Shown here in pieces: positions 15,237 to 23,765 of a stretch of DNA of 64,000 bases; the first letter of the stretch is position 1, and each line of letters opens with the position of its first letter. This DNA is from Phycisphaerae bacterium RAS1 (lineage in GTDB: Bacteria > Planctomycetota > Phycisphaerae > UBA1845 > Fen-1342). The stretch lies in the NCBI GenBank assembly GCA_007859745.1, contig SMLU01000001.1, positions 1,054,001 through 1,118,000 of the forward strand, read 5' to 3'. The translations under genes were made by a program, and so were the position numbers. Under the pieces are notes generated by a model. It saw only the letters and a list, made by a program, of their open reading frames with translations, was not told where the DNA came from and did not search any database.

Positions 15237-16388
15237 TCACTTCAAAACCTCGTCAAGCGCGCGACGCGCCTGTTCGACCAATTCCTCACGCACTTGCAGA
15301 TAGTGCTTGCGCGTCGTCCGGATGTCCGAGTGACCCGCGAGTTCTTGCACGACGTGCAAAGGCACGGCACCGGCAAGGTTCGTGCAGTAGCTCTTCCGCA
15401 GATCATGGAACGTGCATTTCGGAACGCCGGCCCGCCTGCGAATCGCCTGAAAGTCCCGCGTAAAGTTCTGCCGCTTCACACGGTCTCCGGTCGCCGGTCC
15501 CTTGCTGTTGACAAAAACGTAACGCTGTCCGTCAGCAGCCGCGAGCTGCGCTTCCGTCAGCACGTTCGCCGCGTTGGCCGGAATCGGTACGATGCGGAGA
15601 TCCTTGTCCTTCGGCGTCCAGGATTCGCCGGCGCCATGGGCCGGCTTGCGAACGACACGAAGCTGCTGTCGCTCGAAATCGACGTCACCCCACGTGAGAT
15701 GCAGGATTTCGCCGAGACGAAGACCGCAGCAGTAGGCCAACGCGATCATGCCGCGCCACCGCAGCGACGGAGCTGCGGTGACGAAGGCACGAAAGTGCTC
15801 GGGCGACACGTACTGCCAGCCCGCGTCGCCCACCTTCTCCTGCCGAATCCCTGCGAAGGGGTTCGACCGGATAAGCTCGCAGTCGAGTGCCTCGCGGAAG
15901 ATTCGCCGCGATTCGCGGATGAGCTTGTTCACCGTCGCGGGGGCGGGCACCGGTTCATCGTCCGGCCGCTGTCGAAACGCGCTGATGAACCGGCGGGCTT
16001 CGAGCGGTGTGATTCGATCGATGCGCCGGTCGGCGCCGAAGAACTCCCGTAGCCGTCGAAGCGTCCGCTCATGTTCTTCTAGCGAGCGTGAGGACAGGTC
16101 GCCGCGGAGCTTCAGATACATCTTCTCGAACTCCTTGAGGATTGTCGGCGGCGGCGCATCACCACGGCCATCGCGGACGGCGGCCTGTTTCGATTCTGCG
16201 AAGCGTTCAGCCTCCTTTCTGGTCTCGAAGCTCTTGCTGTAACGAGCTCCGTCCGTACCGAACCAACGCGCCGCCCAGCGGCACGGCCGATTCTTTGGCC
16301 ATTCCGAGCGCGGAAGTGGACTGCCGTTGGCATCGGTGGGGATTGCGCCATGGTACTTTCGGTAAACTCCTACTCTTTCAGTCGCCAT
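15237..16388 (-). CDS. int: Phage-type tyrosine recombinase / integrase
   Basis: The gene encodes 383 residues. An arm-binding and SAM-like core-binding N-terminal half is followed by the catalytic domain. That domain shows LAYCCGLRLGEILHLTWGDV (box I Arg), the active-site HDLRKSYCTNL (His-x-x-Arg), ELAGHSDIRTT (second His) and the nucleophile in KHYLQ (Tyr). All catalytic residues are present. Its 3' end faces a tRNA fragment, suggesting it integrates its element there. An excisionase-like gene and an ImmA/XRE pair follow on the same strand, forming an int-xis-immunity module as in ICEBs1-like elements. Confidence 0.93.
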   Translation of the reverse strand: MATERVGVYRKYHGAIPTDANGSPLPRSEWPKNRPCRWAARWFGTDGARYSKSFETRKEAERFAESKQAAVRDGRGDAPPPTILKEFEKMYLKLRGDLSSRSLEEHERTLRRLREFFGADRRIDRITPLEARRFISAFRQRPDDEPVPAPATVNKLIRESRRIFREALDCELIRSNPFAGIRQEKVGDAGWQYVSPEHFRAFVTAAPSLRWRGMIALAYCCGLRLGEILHLTWGDVDFERQQLRVVRKPAHGAGESWTPKDKDLRIVPIPANAANVLTEAQLAAADGQRYVFVNSKGPATGDRVKRQNFTRDFQAIRRRAGVPKCTFHDLRKSYCTNLAGAVPLHVVQELAGHSDIRTTRKHYLQVREELVEQARRALDEVLK

Positions 16389-16480
16389 GCTTACCTCCTG
16401 GCCCTGCGGGCCCGGTGGCAGCCACGGACGACTGACCCAACGATCAGTTTACCGCAGAGGGGCGCTTGGCGTGAGATCAT

Positions 16481-16759
16481 TCACTGCTCCGTCTTCAACT
16501 CCATGAACCGATCGAGTTCCGCACGCCGGTACCAAACGCGGCGCGCGAATTTCGTCGCCTTGAGCTGTCGCTTGTCGCGCCAGTAATTCAGCGTGCGGAC
16601 GGCTGAGGCTGGGGTGTGTGCGTCAATTTCGTCGAGCCTCAGGTACTGCGCAGCCTCGATCGGCGTCAGCAACTCGCCGAAGGCGGCTGGTCGCGCCGGC
16701 CAGACGCGCAAATCACTCGAATTTGATAGCGATTCAGGGAGTCGAGTTTCGCTCTGCAC
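16481..16759 (-). CDS. Excisionase-like helix-turn-helix protein
   Basis: About 92 residues from a GTG at 16759. The longer open frame to 16966 runs into the next gene and has an unnatural Arg/Ala-rich N-terminus, so I do not use it. The sequence LLTPIEAAQYLRLDEI, followed later by YWRDKRQLKATKFARRVWYRRAELDRFM, is the MerR-like winged helix found in Xis and other HTH_17 proteins. It would bend DNA at attachment sites and direct the nearby integrase to excision. Its position 92 bases upstream of the integrase, on the same strand, supports this role. Confidence 0.7.
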   Translation of the reverse strand: MQSETRLPESLSNSSDLRVWPARPAAFGELLTPIEAAQYLRLDEIDAHTPASAVRTLNYWRDKRQLKATKFARRVWYRRAELDRFMELKTEQ

Positions 16760-16803
16760 GATCGCACTCCGTCCGCCGGCAAGTCGCCAACCAAAAAATC
16801 CGC

Positions 16804-17100
16804 TTAGCCGAATATCGGCCTCGTGATCCGCAAGCCGACGAGCTGCTGGAGCCGCTTGCGCAGTTCGATCCGGGTGGGGAACTCGCGGGCCAGCGTCGGC
16901 GTGTGCTCTTCGATCAACTCGGCGACCCGGCGATGGTTTCGGCGAGTCAACGAGACTGAGTGGCACGACAAGTCGGAGTAGCTGCGTCCCTCCGACAAAA
17001 GCAGCGCAACCGTGATGGCGAGCAACTCCGCTTCCAACGGAGGCGGAGTTGGTTCATCGCTCTGTGCGAGGGGCGTCGCGGTCAGGTCATATTCGATCAC
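16804..17100 (-). CDS. Small hypothetical protein in the integrase module
   Basis: This 98-residue protein has an acidic, Pro-rich start (EPTPPPLEAELLAITVALLL) and a helical basic second half. I recognise no family. It is on the same strand as the excisionase, integrase and ImmA genes and may be a small regulator. Its normal composition, compared with the odd alternative frame overlapping it, is the main reason to accept it. Confidence 0.45.
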   Translation of the reverse strand: MIEYDLTATPLAQSDEPTPPPLEAELLAITVALLLSEGRSYSDLSCHSVSLTRRNHRRVAELIEEHTPTLAREFPTRIELRKRLQQLVGLRITRPIFG

Positions 17101-17206
17101 GTTCAGGCCTCCATCCCCTTGGTCGCACGGCTTCGAACGACGCTAGCAGATTTCGCAATGCCATTCGCATGTGTGCATTACTGCTAACACCAACGCGCAA
17201 AAACAC

Positions 17207-17959
17207 CTACTCGTTTCGCGCCCCGCGCCCGGTGCGCTCATCTGGCGGCGATCCTCGGTCAAAAACGGAGATGGCCGAAGGCGACGCCCATGCGTAATAG
17301 AAGCGGGCCGGCAGCAGCGGACGTTGATGGTCCGTCGTCAGTCGAAGGCCACGGGCACGAATCAACGCCGCGATACGCGACACGCCAAATCGCCGACACA
17401 CTTCGGGGACCACGAGCGCCTTCCAGAGATCCTCTGATTTCTGCGTCGGCATCATGAGTTCGGACAGGCACCACTGAGGATCCAGCTTGGCGTCCTCGGC
17501 AATCCGCACCAGCTCGCGCTCCAGGTGCGGAATCGGCATCAGAAATGCAGCAGCGAACCGGTCGGCGTTGCGTTCGATTCGTTGCGATGATGCGAATCCC
17601 GGTTCATCGGTTTCCTGGAACGCGTCTGCGACCTTGGCGTGGAGCACGAAATGCCCGAGTTCATGGGCGCACGTGAAGCGGAACCGCCCTTCGTTCTGCA
17701 ACGCCTTGTCGGAAATCAGGATTTCGCGGTCCTTGATGAACGCGGCGCCGAGAACCTGCGGACCGAGGTGCGAAAGGTCTTCGATGCCGAAGCGAATGTC
17801 GAGCGCCCGCTCGATCCAGTCCTCAATGGGAATAGGCAACGGCGTTTTTTTCAGGCCGAGCTTGTGCCGGCAATACGCGAGGCATCGACGCGCCTTGCGT
17901 TCGACGATACGCAAGCCGGAACTCGGTTCAAACAGTTTGCCGTATTGGAACGCGCGCAT
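17207..17959 (-). CDS. ImmA/IrrE family metallopeptidase
   Basis: The gene encodes 250 residues. The zinc motif CAHELGHFVLHA lies near residue 100, with a downstream QRIERNADRFAAAFLMP segment supplying the third ligand, typical of ImmA. It follows the XRE repressor gene by only three bases. In ICEBs1 and related phages, ImmA cleaves the adjacent ImmR repressor after DNA damage or quorum signals and so induces excision. The proximity to the integrase and excisionase genes supports the same function here. A toxin-antitoxin role is possible, but no toxin is adjacent. Confidence 0.88.
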   Translation of the reverse strand: MRAFQYGKLFEPSSGLRIVERKARRCLAYCRHKLGLKKTPLPIPIEDWIERALDIRFGIEDLSHLGPQVLGAAFIKDREILISDKALQNEGRFRFTCAHELGHFVLHAKVADAFQETDEPGFASSQRIERNADRFAAAFLMPIPHLERELVRIAEDAKLDPQWCLSELMMPTQKSEDLWKALVVPEVCRRFGVSRIAALIRARGLRLTTDHQRPLLPARFYYAWASPSAISVFDRGSPPDERTGRGARNE

Positions 17960-17962
17960 GTT

Positions 17963-18385
17963 TCAGTCGCCCGCTTTCCGCTTCTTGTTGCCCGCCAGGC
18001 GGCGTGCCTGTTGAATGACGGAGTCCCACTGGTCAGACGTGAGATTGCGGGCCTCGCGCAGGAACGCCGGAACCTTCTCCGCCGCCAACGCATCCTGGGT
18101 TGCGATTTCCTCGACGATCGGCTGGGCCTTGCCCCACCCGGCCCGCAACTGCGACTCGTCGATGTCGTAAAGCTGTACGATCCTGAGCAGGAGTTCTTCG
18201 GACGGATTGCGCCGTCCGCACTCGATGTCGGTGAGGTGCGGCGGCGTGATGTCGAGCAACCGGGCCATCTCGCGCAGGCCCTTTTTCAGAACCGCGATGC
18301 GGCGCTGCCGGAGCACGTCGCCGATGGGCCCGTCCGATGGTCGATTCTTGGCCAAGTCAGCCTCCGATCCGCAGTGTATGCACAT
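17963..18385 (-). CDS. XRE-family repressor
   Basis: The protein has 140 residues. The helix-turn-helix lies at about 25-80 (GLREMARLLDITPPHLTDIE), followed by a C-terminal helical tail with a basic end (GNKKRKAGD). The first residues contain MCIHC, so the true start may be a TTG about ten codons later. It is co-transcribed with the ImmA-like peptidase and is the expected target of that enzyme. Upstream, at 18513-18582, is a hairpin repeat also found near 56.2 kb. Confidence 0.88.
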   Translation of the reverse strand: MCIHCGSEADLAKNRPSDGPIGDVLRQRRIAVLKKGLREMARLLDITPPHLTDIECGRRNPSEELLLRIVQLYDIDESQLRAGWGKAQPIVEEIATQDALAAEKVPAFLREARNLTSDQWDSVIQQARRLAGNKKRKAGD

Positions 18386-18512
18386 ATGCTAACGGCCCGC
18401 CCGCCGAAGTCAAGGGCCATGGTTTCACAGCCGGCGGCGGGTTTGGCTCGCATCTGACACGATCTGACCGCACGCTGAAACTGAGCCGCCGCAGTGAACG
18501 GCACGGGAACCA

Positions 18513-18582
18513 GTCGCGGGGCAGGTGACGCGCGGCGTTCGGCCGCGGGAACTGGTACCGGTGGGTTCCGCTACCCCGCGAC
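18513..18582. repeat. Structured repeat family S3, copy 1
   Basis: An outer stem GTCGCGGGG/CCCCGCGAC encloses a hairpin GCGGC-GTTCG-GCCGC and a second stem GGAAC/GTTCC. The interior, about 45 bases, is shared with 56229-56272. There the second stem reads GGAGC/GCTCC, a compensating base-pair change. This implies selection on folding, either as RNA or as single-stranded DNA. It lies 130 bases upstream of the XRE/ImmA genes. Confidence 0.55.
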
Positions 18583-19027
18583 GGAAAAAGCTCGCGGAAA
18601 ACCGTGACTTGCGCTTTCCATTGCGCTATTCTGGCCGCGTGAAACAGCGTTTCATAATCGTCAGAATCACGTGAACGCGTGGCCTGGCGTCTGAATCGTG
18701 GGATCGGACAACCGGTAAACCTGTCCACCAAACAGGCTAAGGAGGCGGACTTCATCACCCGCCATGTTCGAGTGCTCGTAGCGCTGGATGCCAGGAGACT
18801 GGCTCGTCCAGTGCGAGGGAGGCTCGGCTGAGTAATCCCAAGCTTTTGGAGTAATCCAGCCGTTCGATCCCATACACATCATGGGCGAGTCGCTTCGCAC
18901 CTGGCCGCGCCGTGGTTCGCCACGGGGCAAGGCCTCGGCCGAAGCGTCCGCCTCGTTCTTTGCATATGAAAACTGGGCGACCGGGACAGACTTGTGCTTT
19001 TGCGCGAGCCGGATCAGCCAAAGTGGG
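18583..19027. other. Noncoding stretch upstream of the structured RNA region
   Basis: No frame here has convincing protein composition, ribosome binding site or motif. Several short arms (CGCCGTGGTTCGCCACGG, CCGCGGG repeats) could fold. It may be the 5' part of the structured block that follows. Confidence 0.4.
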
Positions 19028-20010
19028 TGATGTCGCCATTGGCGGCTAATCCCCCTGCGGGGTTCGGGACCGTCCGACGCACGCGAGTGCGGCAGCGGCC
19101 CGTTCAACGTTTGCCCGGGCAGGGAGCTTGTTTGCGGCGACGCAAACGACCGGCGCGATGATAAGCGTCGGCATTCCGCATCAAACGGCGGATGGTGAAA
19201 AGCTCAACTGCGAAAGGCGGGAAACCGCTTCTGGGTGAGATCGATCGGAGACGTGCCGAACTGCGATAGAAAGACCTTCGCTGACGGGTAAGGGGAGCTT
19301 CTAGATTCGTACCCCGAAATCGTCTGCCATCCGGCGGGCGAAACGATGTCAACGGCGGAAGCCGTCGGCGTACAGCGATGCGAGCAACGTGTGCGGGAGA
19401 GACGCACGCGGAGCTTCCAGGTCAAGCGACGTGAACGATCGATTGGAGACTGGTTCTAACCGGGGAAGGGCTCTGGCAGCCGGGGTGATGCCCGGTGCCC
19501 GCTCATCGAGCGGGTGCTTCAAACGCCGGAGTCTGGGAGCGGGGCCTGAGTAGGAGCACGCGGAAGCGTGGCGGCAAAGCGGCAAGGCAGTCGCGATGCC
19601 GTTCGAGTGCTACGGGTGGTGCCGGGCATATATCGACGACGAAAGGGCCGACGAGCATTTCCCATGTTTGCAGACGTGTCGATGCGGCGCCGGGGCAGGG
19701 TTGACCTGCCCCGGCCCGTTTCGGCGGGTCGGAAGACAGCCAATGCGGTCAAACGAGGACCGTCGGAAGACGGCCGTCGTTTGGCAGCGGAATGACGATG
19801 CACAGGCGGGGTGTACCCGCGGGTGTATCGAGGTTGCGTGGCCGCAACCGCTATGTATTGGGCAACTGCAATGAATGAATCTAGCCGCATGGTGCGGATG
19901 GATGCCGATCGCACGATGCGACCCGATGGGCTGACGGCGACGCCGACAGCAAGCATCGGGTCGCGAAGGCGGGGAAGCGACGGCGTTCGGCTGGCGCCGA
20001 TGCGGTGAAA
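19028..20010 (+). ncRNA. Candidate large structured RNA with many GNRA hairpins
   Basis: About 1 kb without a credible gene is crowded with strong hairpins. Examples are GTTTGCG-GCGA-CGCAAAC (19130-19147), GCGG-GAAA-CCGC (19217-19228), ACGGC-GGAA-GCCGT (19352-19365), CCCGCT/AGCGGG (19498-19514), CACGC-GGAA-GCGTG (19557-19570), a 10-base stem at 19690-19714, and CCGTC-GGAA-GACGG nested in AAACGA/TCGTTT (19751-19781). The tetraloops read GNRA only on the + strand, which sets direction. Two ribosome-binding-site-led genes follow. It could be a large ornate RNA, a degenerate group II-type ribozyme or a long leader; no family was recognised. Confidence 0.5.
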
Positions 20011-20164
20011 GATTCCGAAGGGGCAGTGTGTTCAAGGCGTAGCGGTGAGCGGCCGGGTTCTCATGGAAGGAGGTGGTTTTGCACGCTGAGCCAGGATGCG
20101 CGGGGCGACCTGCGGGGCACGGCGTGGGAGAGGATGTGGTTTCGAGCGAAAGGAGGTGATTCGC

Positions 20165-20386
20165 ATGGGTTGGTGGCGCACGAGGAGCGGCAGCGTCATC
20201 GGCGACAGACCAGCCGACATCATCGAAGAGTTCGATGAACGATGTTGGCCGGAGCCGATGAGCATTCCGCCGGACGTGCGGGCACGCATCACGGCGTGTT
20301 ATTGGGAGGATTTCGACCGGGAGCCGACTGAGCAGGAACTCCGCGAACTACTGGAGTTCTGCGGGCCGGGTCCGGAGAGGGATTGA
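20165..20386 (+). CDS. Small acidic protein downstream of structured RNA
   Basis: The gene encodes 73 residues, starting at the ATG preceded by AAAGGAGGTGAT, an almost perfect ribosome binding site. That site overlaps the stop of a possible 26-codon leader beginning at TTG 20079, which has its own GGAAGGAGG. The protein is acidic in its second half (WEDFDREPTEQELRELLEFC). No family is recognised. The strong signal and plausible composition support translation. A hairpin and a further AAAGGAGG follow before the next gene. Confidence 0.55.
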   Translation: MGWWRTRSGSVIGDRPADIIEEFDERCWPEPMSIPPDVRARITACYWEDFDREPTEQELRELLEFCGPGPERD

Positions 20387-20426
20387 AGCTCGAACGAAAG
20401 GAGGTTCAAAAAAGGCTTCGCGGGTT

Positions 20427-20451
20427 GTGCCACAACAACCCGCTCATTTGA
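20427..20451 (+). terminator. Intercistronic hairpin
   Basis: GCGGGTTGT pairs with ACAACCCGC across a short loop, a nine-base perfect stem between two + strand genes. It lacks a strong T-run, so it may be a pause, processing or weak terminator site rather than a full terminator. Confidence 0.4.
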
Positions 20452-20469
20452 AGGGGAGGAAGGATTCGC

Positions 20470-21165
20470 ATGGAGTATCGGTGCGTCACAACGTCAGTCG
20501 AGGGATTCGTTCAGCAGCTCGCCGTCGCGTACATCACGCACGGCTACTGGTTCTATGTCGCCGGGGACATTCCGGAGAATAAGGATCCGGTCGGCGTCGA
20601 TGCGAAGCTCATCGATCGGTACGGCATCGCGATCACGAAGTGGGCGCGCTGCCGGCGCAAGAAACAGGGTCTGGCGAACATGCAGTATCTGCGGCACGAG
20701 CGGTTCTTCGTGCTGCTGGCAACGAAGGGCCAGCACGAGTTCTTCGAGCGCGAACGCCTTTCGGTTCGCGACGTGCGTCGCGTGCCGATCAAATTCACAG
20801 GATATTGTATCGGCTGTCGGAAAGGGCGCGACGGGAGGTGGCACGCGGCCGTCCGTGTCGAAACCAGAACCTATGCGGATATGCGCGCCTTTGTTTTCGG
20901 TGCGGCCATGCTCGCGGGCGATCACATATTCGCTCGGGCGCTACGAGAGTTATCGTTTGAACCTTACGCCGGGGTCCGTCGCCAATTGCTGACCGCTCTC
21001 CGCAAGGGAAACCGTGCGCGGAAGATTGCAGGGCGCGCGCCGCTGTCGCACGAGGTGTTGCAGCTTCGTCGCCGCCCAACTCAACCGTTCAGCACACAAT
21101 GCGGCGCGCCTAGCGCGGAACCGGAGGTTTTCGAGCTTCCCATGTGGCGACGAGAAACGTCGTGA
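20470..21165 (+). CDS. Hypothetical protein following the structured RNA
   Basis: This 231-residue protein starts at an ATG preceded by GGGGAGGAAGG. I recognise no family. It is basic, with a CIGCRKGRDG turn that could bind metal and hydrophobic strands (RFFVLLATKG) in the first half. The last 60 residues are Arg-rich and low in order. It ends convergently inside the 3' end of the Abi_C gene (56-base overlap). Because it follows the structured block and a coupled small gene, it could be the protein partner of that RNA. Confidence 0.6.
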   Translation: MEYRCVTTSVEGFVQQLAVAYITHGYWFYVAGDIPENKDPVGVDAKLIDRYGIAITKWARCRRKKQGLANMQYLRHERFFVLLATKGQHEFFERERLSVRDVRRVPIKFTGYCIGCRKGRDGRWHAAVRVETRTYADMRAFVFGAAMLAGDHIFARALRELSFEPYAGVRRQLLTALRKGNRARKIAGRAPLSHEVLQLRRRPTQPFSTQCGAPSAEPEVFELPMWRRETS

Positions 21166-21865
21166 CGGTGCCGGCGAGATTCAACGCGAGTTCGGCGTGA
21201 CGCGGCGCGGCACGAACAGAGGCTCTCCCCTTGCCGTGCGCGTCGCTCAAGCGATTCCTCATCGCGCCCAGTCCTTCCACCGCCGCGGTGCAGCCGCCCA
21301 GAATCTGCTTGAAGACTTGTTCCGTGTGTTGGCTTGGCGCGAGGGTCAGCTTCTCCGATGTGAGTCGGTAGAGTTTGGGAAGGTCCGCGTCGTCTGGGTA
21401 GGTCACGCCGTAATCGTCGAGAATGTGCTTGCAGACGGTCTCGATCAACATTCGAGCCGCGGTGAGCGCGCCGTCGGTGTCGCCGGTGCGACATCGCTCC
21501 AATGCCTTGTGCCACGCATCATGAATATGCGGGAGGTCTACGTGGGCGAGCGCGGCCGTTCCATGATCCTCGACTGGCGACACAGCGCCACGTTCCAACC
21601 AGCTCAGCAGTTTGTCGAATTCGGCGCGCAGAAACTCGCGTCGCTCATGATAGCTGGCAAACTTGGGCTTTATGAAGCCCCAGAACTCGTCGAGCGTGCG
21701 ACAAGTATGTACGAACCGCGGCACGAAGTCCTTGATCACAGCGTTGCCGATGAGTTCGGCCCGCAGTCTGCGAAAGTCCGCCTCGCTCGTCGCCCCACCG
21801 GTCGCGCGCGCGACCAGAATGTTCTTGAGCGTCTCTGCGGAAACAAGTATGGCGGACACATCCAT
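21110..21865 (-). CDS. Abortive infection family protein (Abi_C domain)
   Basis: The gene encodes 251 residues. The C-terminal 120 match the Abi_C pattern: AARMLIETVCKHILDDYGV, then LPKLYRLTSEKLTLAPS and MRNRLSDAHGKGR ending in a helix. The Rn-x-HG element is the most diagnostic part. Such domains resemble HEPN-type RNases and occur in abortive-infection genes. It lies one base after the DUF2513 gene and downstream of the CBASS pair on the same strand, so it may be a second effector or an independent passenger. Confidence 0.8.
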   Translation of the reverse strand: MDVSAILVSAETLKNILVARATGGATSEADFRRLRAELIGNAVIKDFVPRFVHTCRTLDEFWGFIKPKFASYHERREFLRAEFDKLLSWLERGAVSPVEDHGTAALAHVDLPHIHDAWHKALERCRTGDTDGALTAARMLIETVCKHILDDYGVTYPDDADLPKLYRLTSEKLTLAPSQHTEQVFKQILGGCTAAVEGLGAMRNRLSDAHGKGRASVRAAPRHAELALNLAGTVTTFLVATWEARKPPVPR

Positions 21866-21866
21866 T

Positions 21867-22220
21867 TCACAACCCGAGAGACCGTTTCGAAAGTGCGACC
21901 AGGAGCTGCTTCAGCACCTCGAAGCTGACCGCTCCCGCCTTCTCTCGCACCAGCCGAATGGCCGATTCCCACCGCGTGGGCTCCCGGCAGGCATCCAGAA
22001 AATCGTGTCCTTGCCATGTTAGAGCCAAAGGAATCCACGACTCCAGGTCCGTCGCTCCGCCAATCACCTCAACTAGGCGCGCTTGATGCATGATCTTGAC
22101 GTGATAGCCGACCTCGGCGTCGGAATGGTCGCCCACGTTCAATGGCGCTCCTTCCTGGTCAGCGGACTGCGCCTCGACCCGGATCAGAATCTCACGAACC
22201 AGATTCATGTCGCGTTTCAT
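21867..22220 (-). CDS. DUF2513 protein
   Basis: The protein has 117 residues from the ATG of MKRDMNLVREIL, the characteristic start of DUF2513. An eight-codon upstream extension is also open but less likely. The body has the winged-helix-like pattern of the family (GYHVKIMHQARLVEVIGG, then PLALTWQGHDFLD). DUF2513 genes are common in prophages and defence islands, with no proven activity. It lies between the CD-NTase gene (67 bases) and the Abi_C gene (one base), suggesting co-transcription with the CBASS. Confidence 0.85.
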   Translation of the reverse strand: MKRDMNLVREILIRVEAQSADQEGAPLNVGDHSDAEVGYHVKIMHQARLVEVIGGATDLESWIPLALTWQGHDFLDACREPTRWESAIRLVREKAGAVSFEVLKQLLVALSKRSLGL

Positions 22221-22286
22221 CTTGTGCTCGCCTAGCTGTGACACCTACCAGGGAAGCCAGCCGGCATTGATGCGCCGATAGCCCCA

Positions 22287-23765
22287 TCACGCGATTCGGA
22301 CGTAGGTTCTTCCCGAGCGCGCCACACAGGTGCCATCTTTGATGATGAACGCCTCAATCCAATGCGTCCCGCGGTACAACGTCGATTCCCACCGGACACG
22401 GCCGTCGGTCGACTGACCGGACTCGAACCCGCCTCGAAGGCTGCCGGCATCGAGCGCGGCACGACCGGTGTTCACAACCTGCCAGCGCACTTCATAGGGT
22501 TGCGGAACATTCGTCGTCACTTCAAATCGAAGCCCGAACTGTTTTGGTACGGGCCGGCTCGTCAGGTTCCACAGCCGCCGCTGCTGGAGCGGCTCTTTGT
22601 GGACAGTCCCTTTGACAGCCGCCTTGAAATAAGCGCGTACCGGCCATTGTGGCGCCTGACAATGACGGTAGTCCGCGAGCTTAGGTACGGCGAGCTCCCG
22701 GCTCGACGATGACGCTGCGACAATCGCGCCTGAGCGTGCGGAGGCTTCGCTAAGGAGCGATTCACCAAAAATCGGCCTCAGTGCCGCAGCCACGTCGTCC
22801 AATGACATCCCGCGCGCCGCTGTTTCAAGGTCGGCGCGGACTCTCGCGAGCCAGTTGAAGAACTTCGTCGCGCGTTGCGGATGTTCAGCCCAGCGGTCGG
22901 CAAAATTCTCCTCCAGGTTCACGGGGTTGGGGACCCAATAAACACCGTCGCGACGTTGGATGAACTTGGGCATTCGATCGACGATTGCGACGAGCGCTTC
23001 TTGAAGATCGTCCTGATTCTCGTACGCATGGCCGGCGAGCGTCGTGATGATGATGGACGCCGGTTTGTCGTCCTCGTCTTGCTGAAAGTTGATGTCTCGG
23101 TGTCGCTTCAGGATTTGCACGGCGCGTTGCAGGGGCGTTTTAACGCGCCACTCCGGCACATCTTCGATCGATGCCTGAATCGACGCGGCCAGTGCCGCGC
23201 GTTTCTGCATGAACCGAATGAGCATCCGCTGCTTGAACCACTCAGCGTAGCCGATCGGGTTGCTGTGCTGCCATAGTCGCAAGTCCTTGTCCGTGATCAG
23301 AATGCTGCTCGGACCCCCATCCGGGTCAGGTATCGCTGGCAATACGTCCATGTGAAACGGCGTCGGGTATTGCAACCGCCAACAGCGCTGCTTCTCGCTC
23401 AGCTCAGGCGCGTCGTCCTCCGTCTTTTTCGATCGCACGTACTGTCGCAGGTTCGCGCCCGCCTCAGCCTTCAAGTCGTGTTGGGTCGTGCTTTCTTTCT
23501 GCAAATCACGCTCATATACCAGGTCGATGTCGTACTCGTCGTTGTCCGTAATCGCCCGAATCATCGTGCCGAGTCGGAATGATCCCTGCGCATACACTTC
23601 CGGCTCGCGGCGCCCCTGCGCGTCATCATGCTCGATCAAGAAGGCGCCAAGCTCTTGATACTTCTCAACGGCGTCTTCAAAGAGCTCGTCTGGAATGTCG
23701 AGCGTTTCGGCAATCGCATTCAACAAGCCGTTCAGGTCACGATTGAGTTGAATTGTCGTCGGCAT
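22287..23765 (-). CDS. CBASS CD-NTase (cyclic oligonucleotide synthase)
   Basis: The gene encodes 492 residues. The nucleotidyltransferase core shows GSFRLGT at 61-67 and NDEYDIDLVYE with Asp79 and Asp81. The third acidic residue follows in FHMDVLPAIPD near residue 139. A helical OAS-like C-lobe follows. The last about 115 residues form a beta-rich extension resembling the SMODS-associated sensor domain AGS-C. It would make cyclic di- or trinucleotides on phage infection. Its ATG overlaps the patatin stop (TAATG), the tight coupling typical of effector-synthase pairs. Confidence 0.92.
   Translation of the reverse strand: MPTTIQLNRDLNGLLNAIAETLDIPDELFEDAVEKYQELGAFLIEHDDAQGRREPEVYAQGSFRLGTMIRAITDNDEYDIDLVYERDLQKESTTQHDLKAEAGANLRQYVRSKKTEDDAPELSEKQRCWRLQYPTPFHMDVLPAIPDPDGGPSSILITDKDLRLWQHSNPIGYAEWFKQRMLIRFMQKRAALAASIQASIEDVPEWRVKTPLQRAVQILKRHRDINFQQDEDDKPASIIITTLAGHAYENQDDLQEALVAIVDRMPKFIQRRDGVYWVPNPVNLEENFADRWAEHPQRATKFFNWLARVRADLETAARGMSLDDVAAALRPIFGESLLSEASARSGAIVAASSSSRELAVPKLADYRHCQAPQWPVRAYFKAAVKGTVHKEPLQQRRLWNLTSRPVPKQFGLRFEVTTNVPQPYEVRWQVVNTGRAALDAGSLRGGFESGQSTDGRVRWESTLYRGTHWIEAFIIKDGTCVARSGRTYVRIA

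Noticed and set aside
14860-15240. Minus-strand frame across the tRNA fragment
   Set aside because: It encodes GIRTLDVQLGK, a well-known artefact of translating tRNA sequence; no start signal or family.
16760-16966. Upstream extension of the excisionase-like gene
   Set aside because: Arg/Ala/His-rich unnatural sequence that overlaps a better minus-strand gene.
18667-19107. Minus-strand open frame in the noncoding block
   Set aside because: Composition is unlike a folded protein, no ribosome binding site, and it overlaps hairpin-rich sequence.
19381-19418. Domain V-like hairpin of a group II intron
   Set aside because: GAGC and paired GTGTGCG/CGCACGC are present, but the length, 3' strand and bulge do not fit the strict 34-base domain V.
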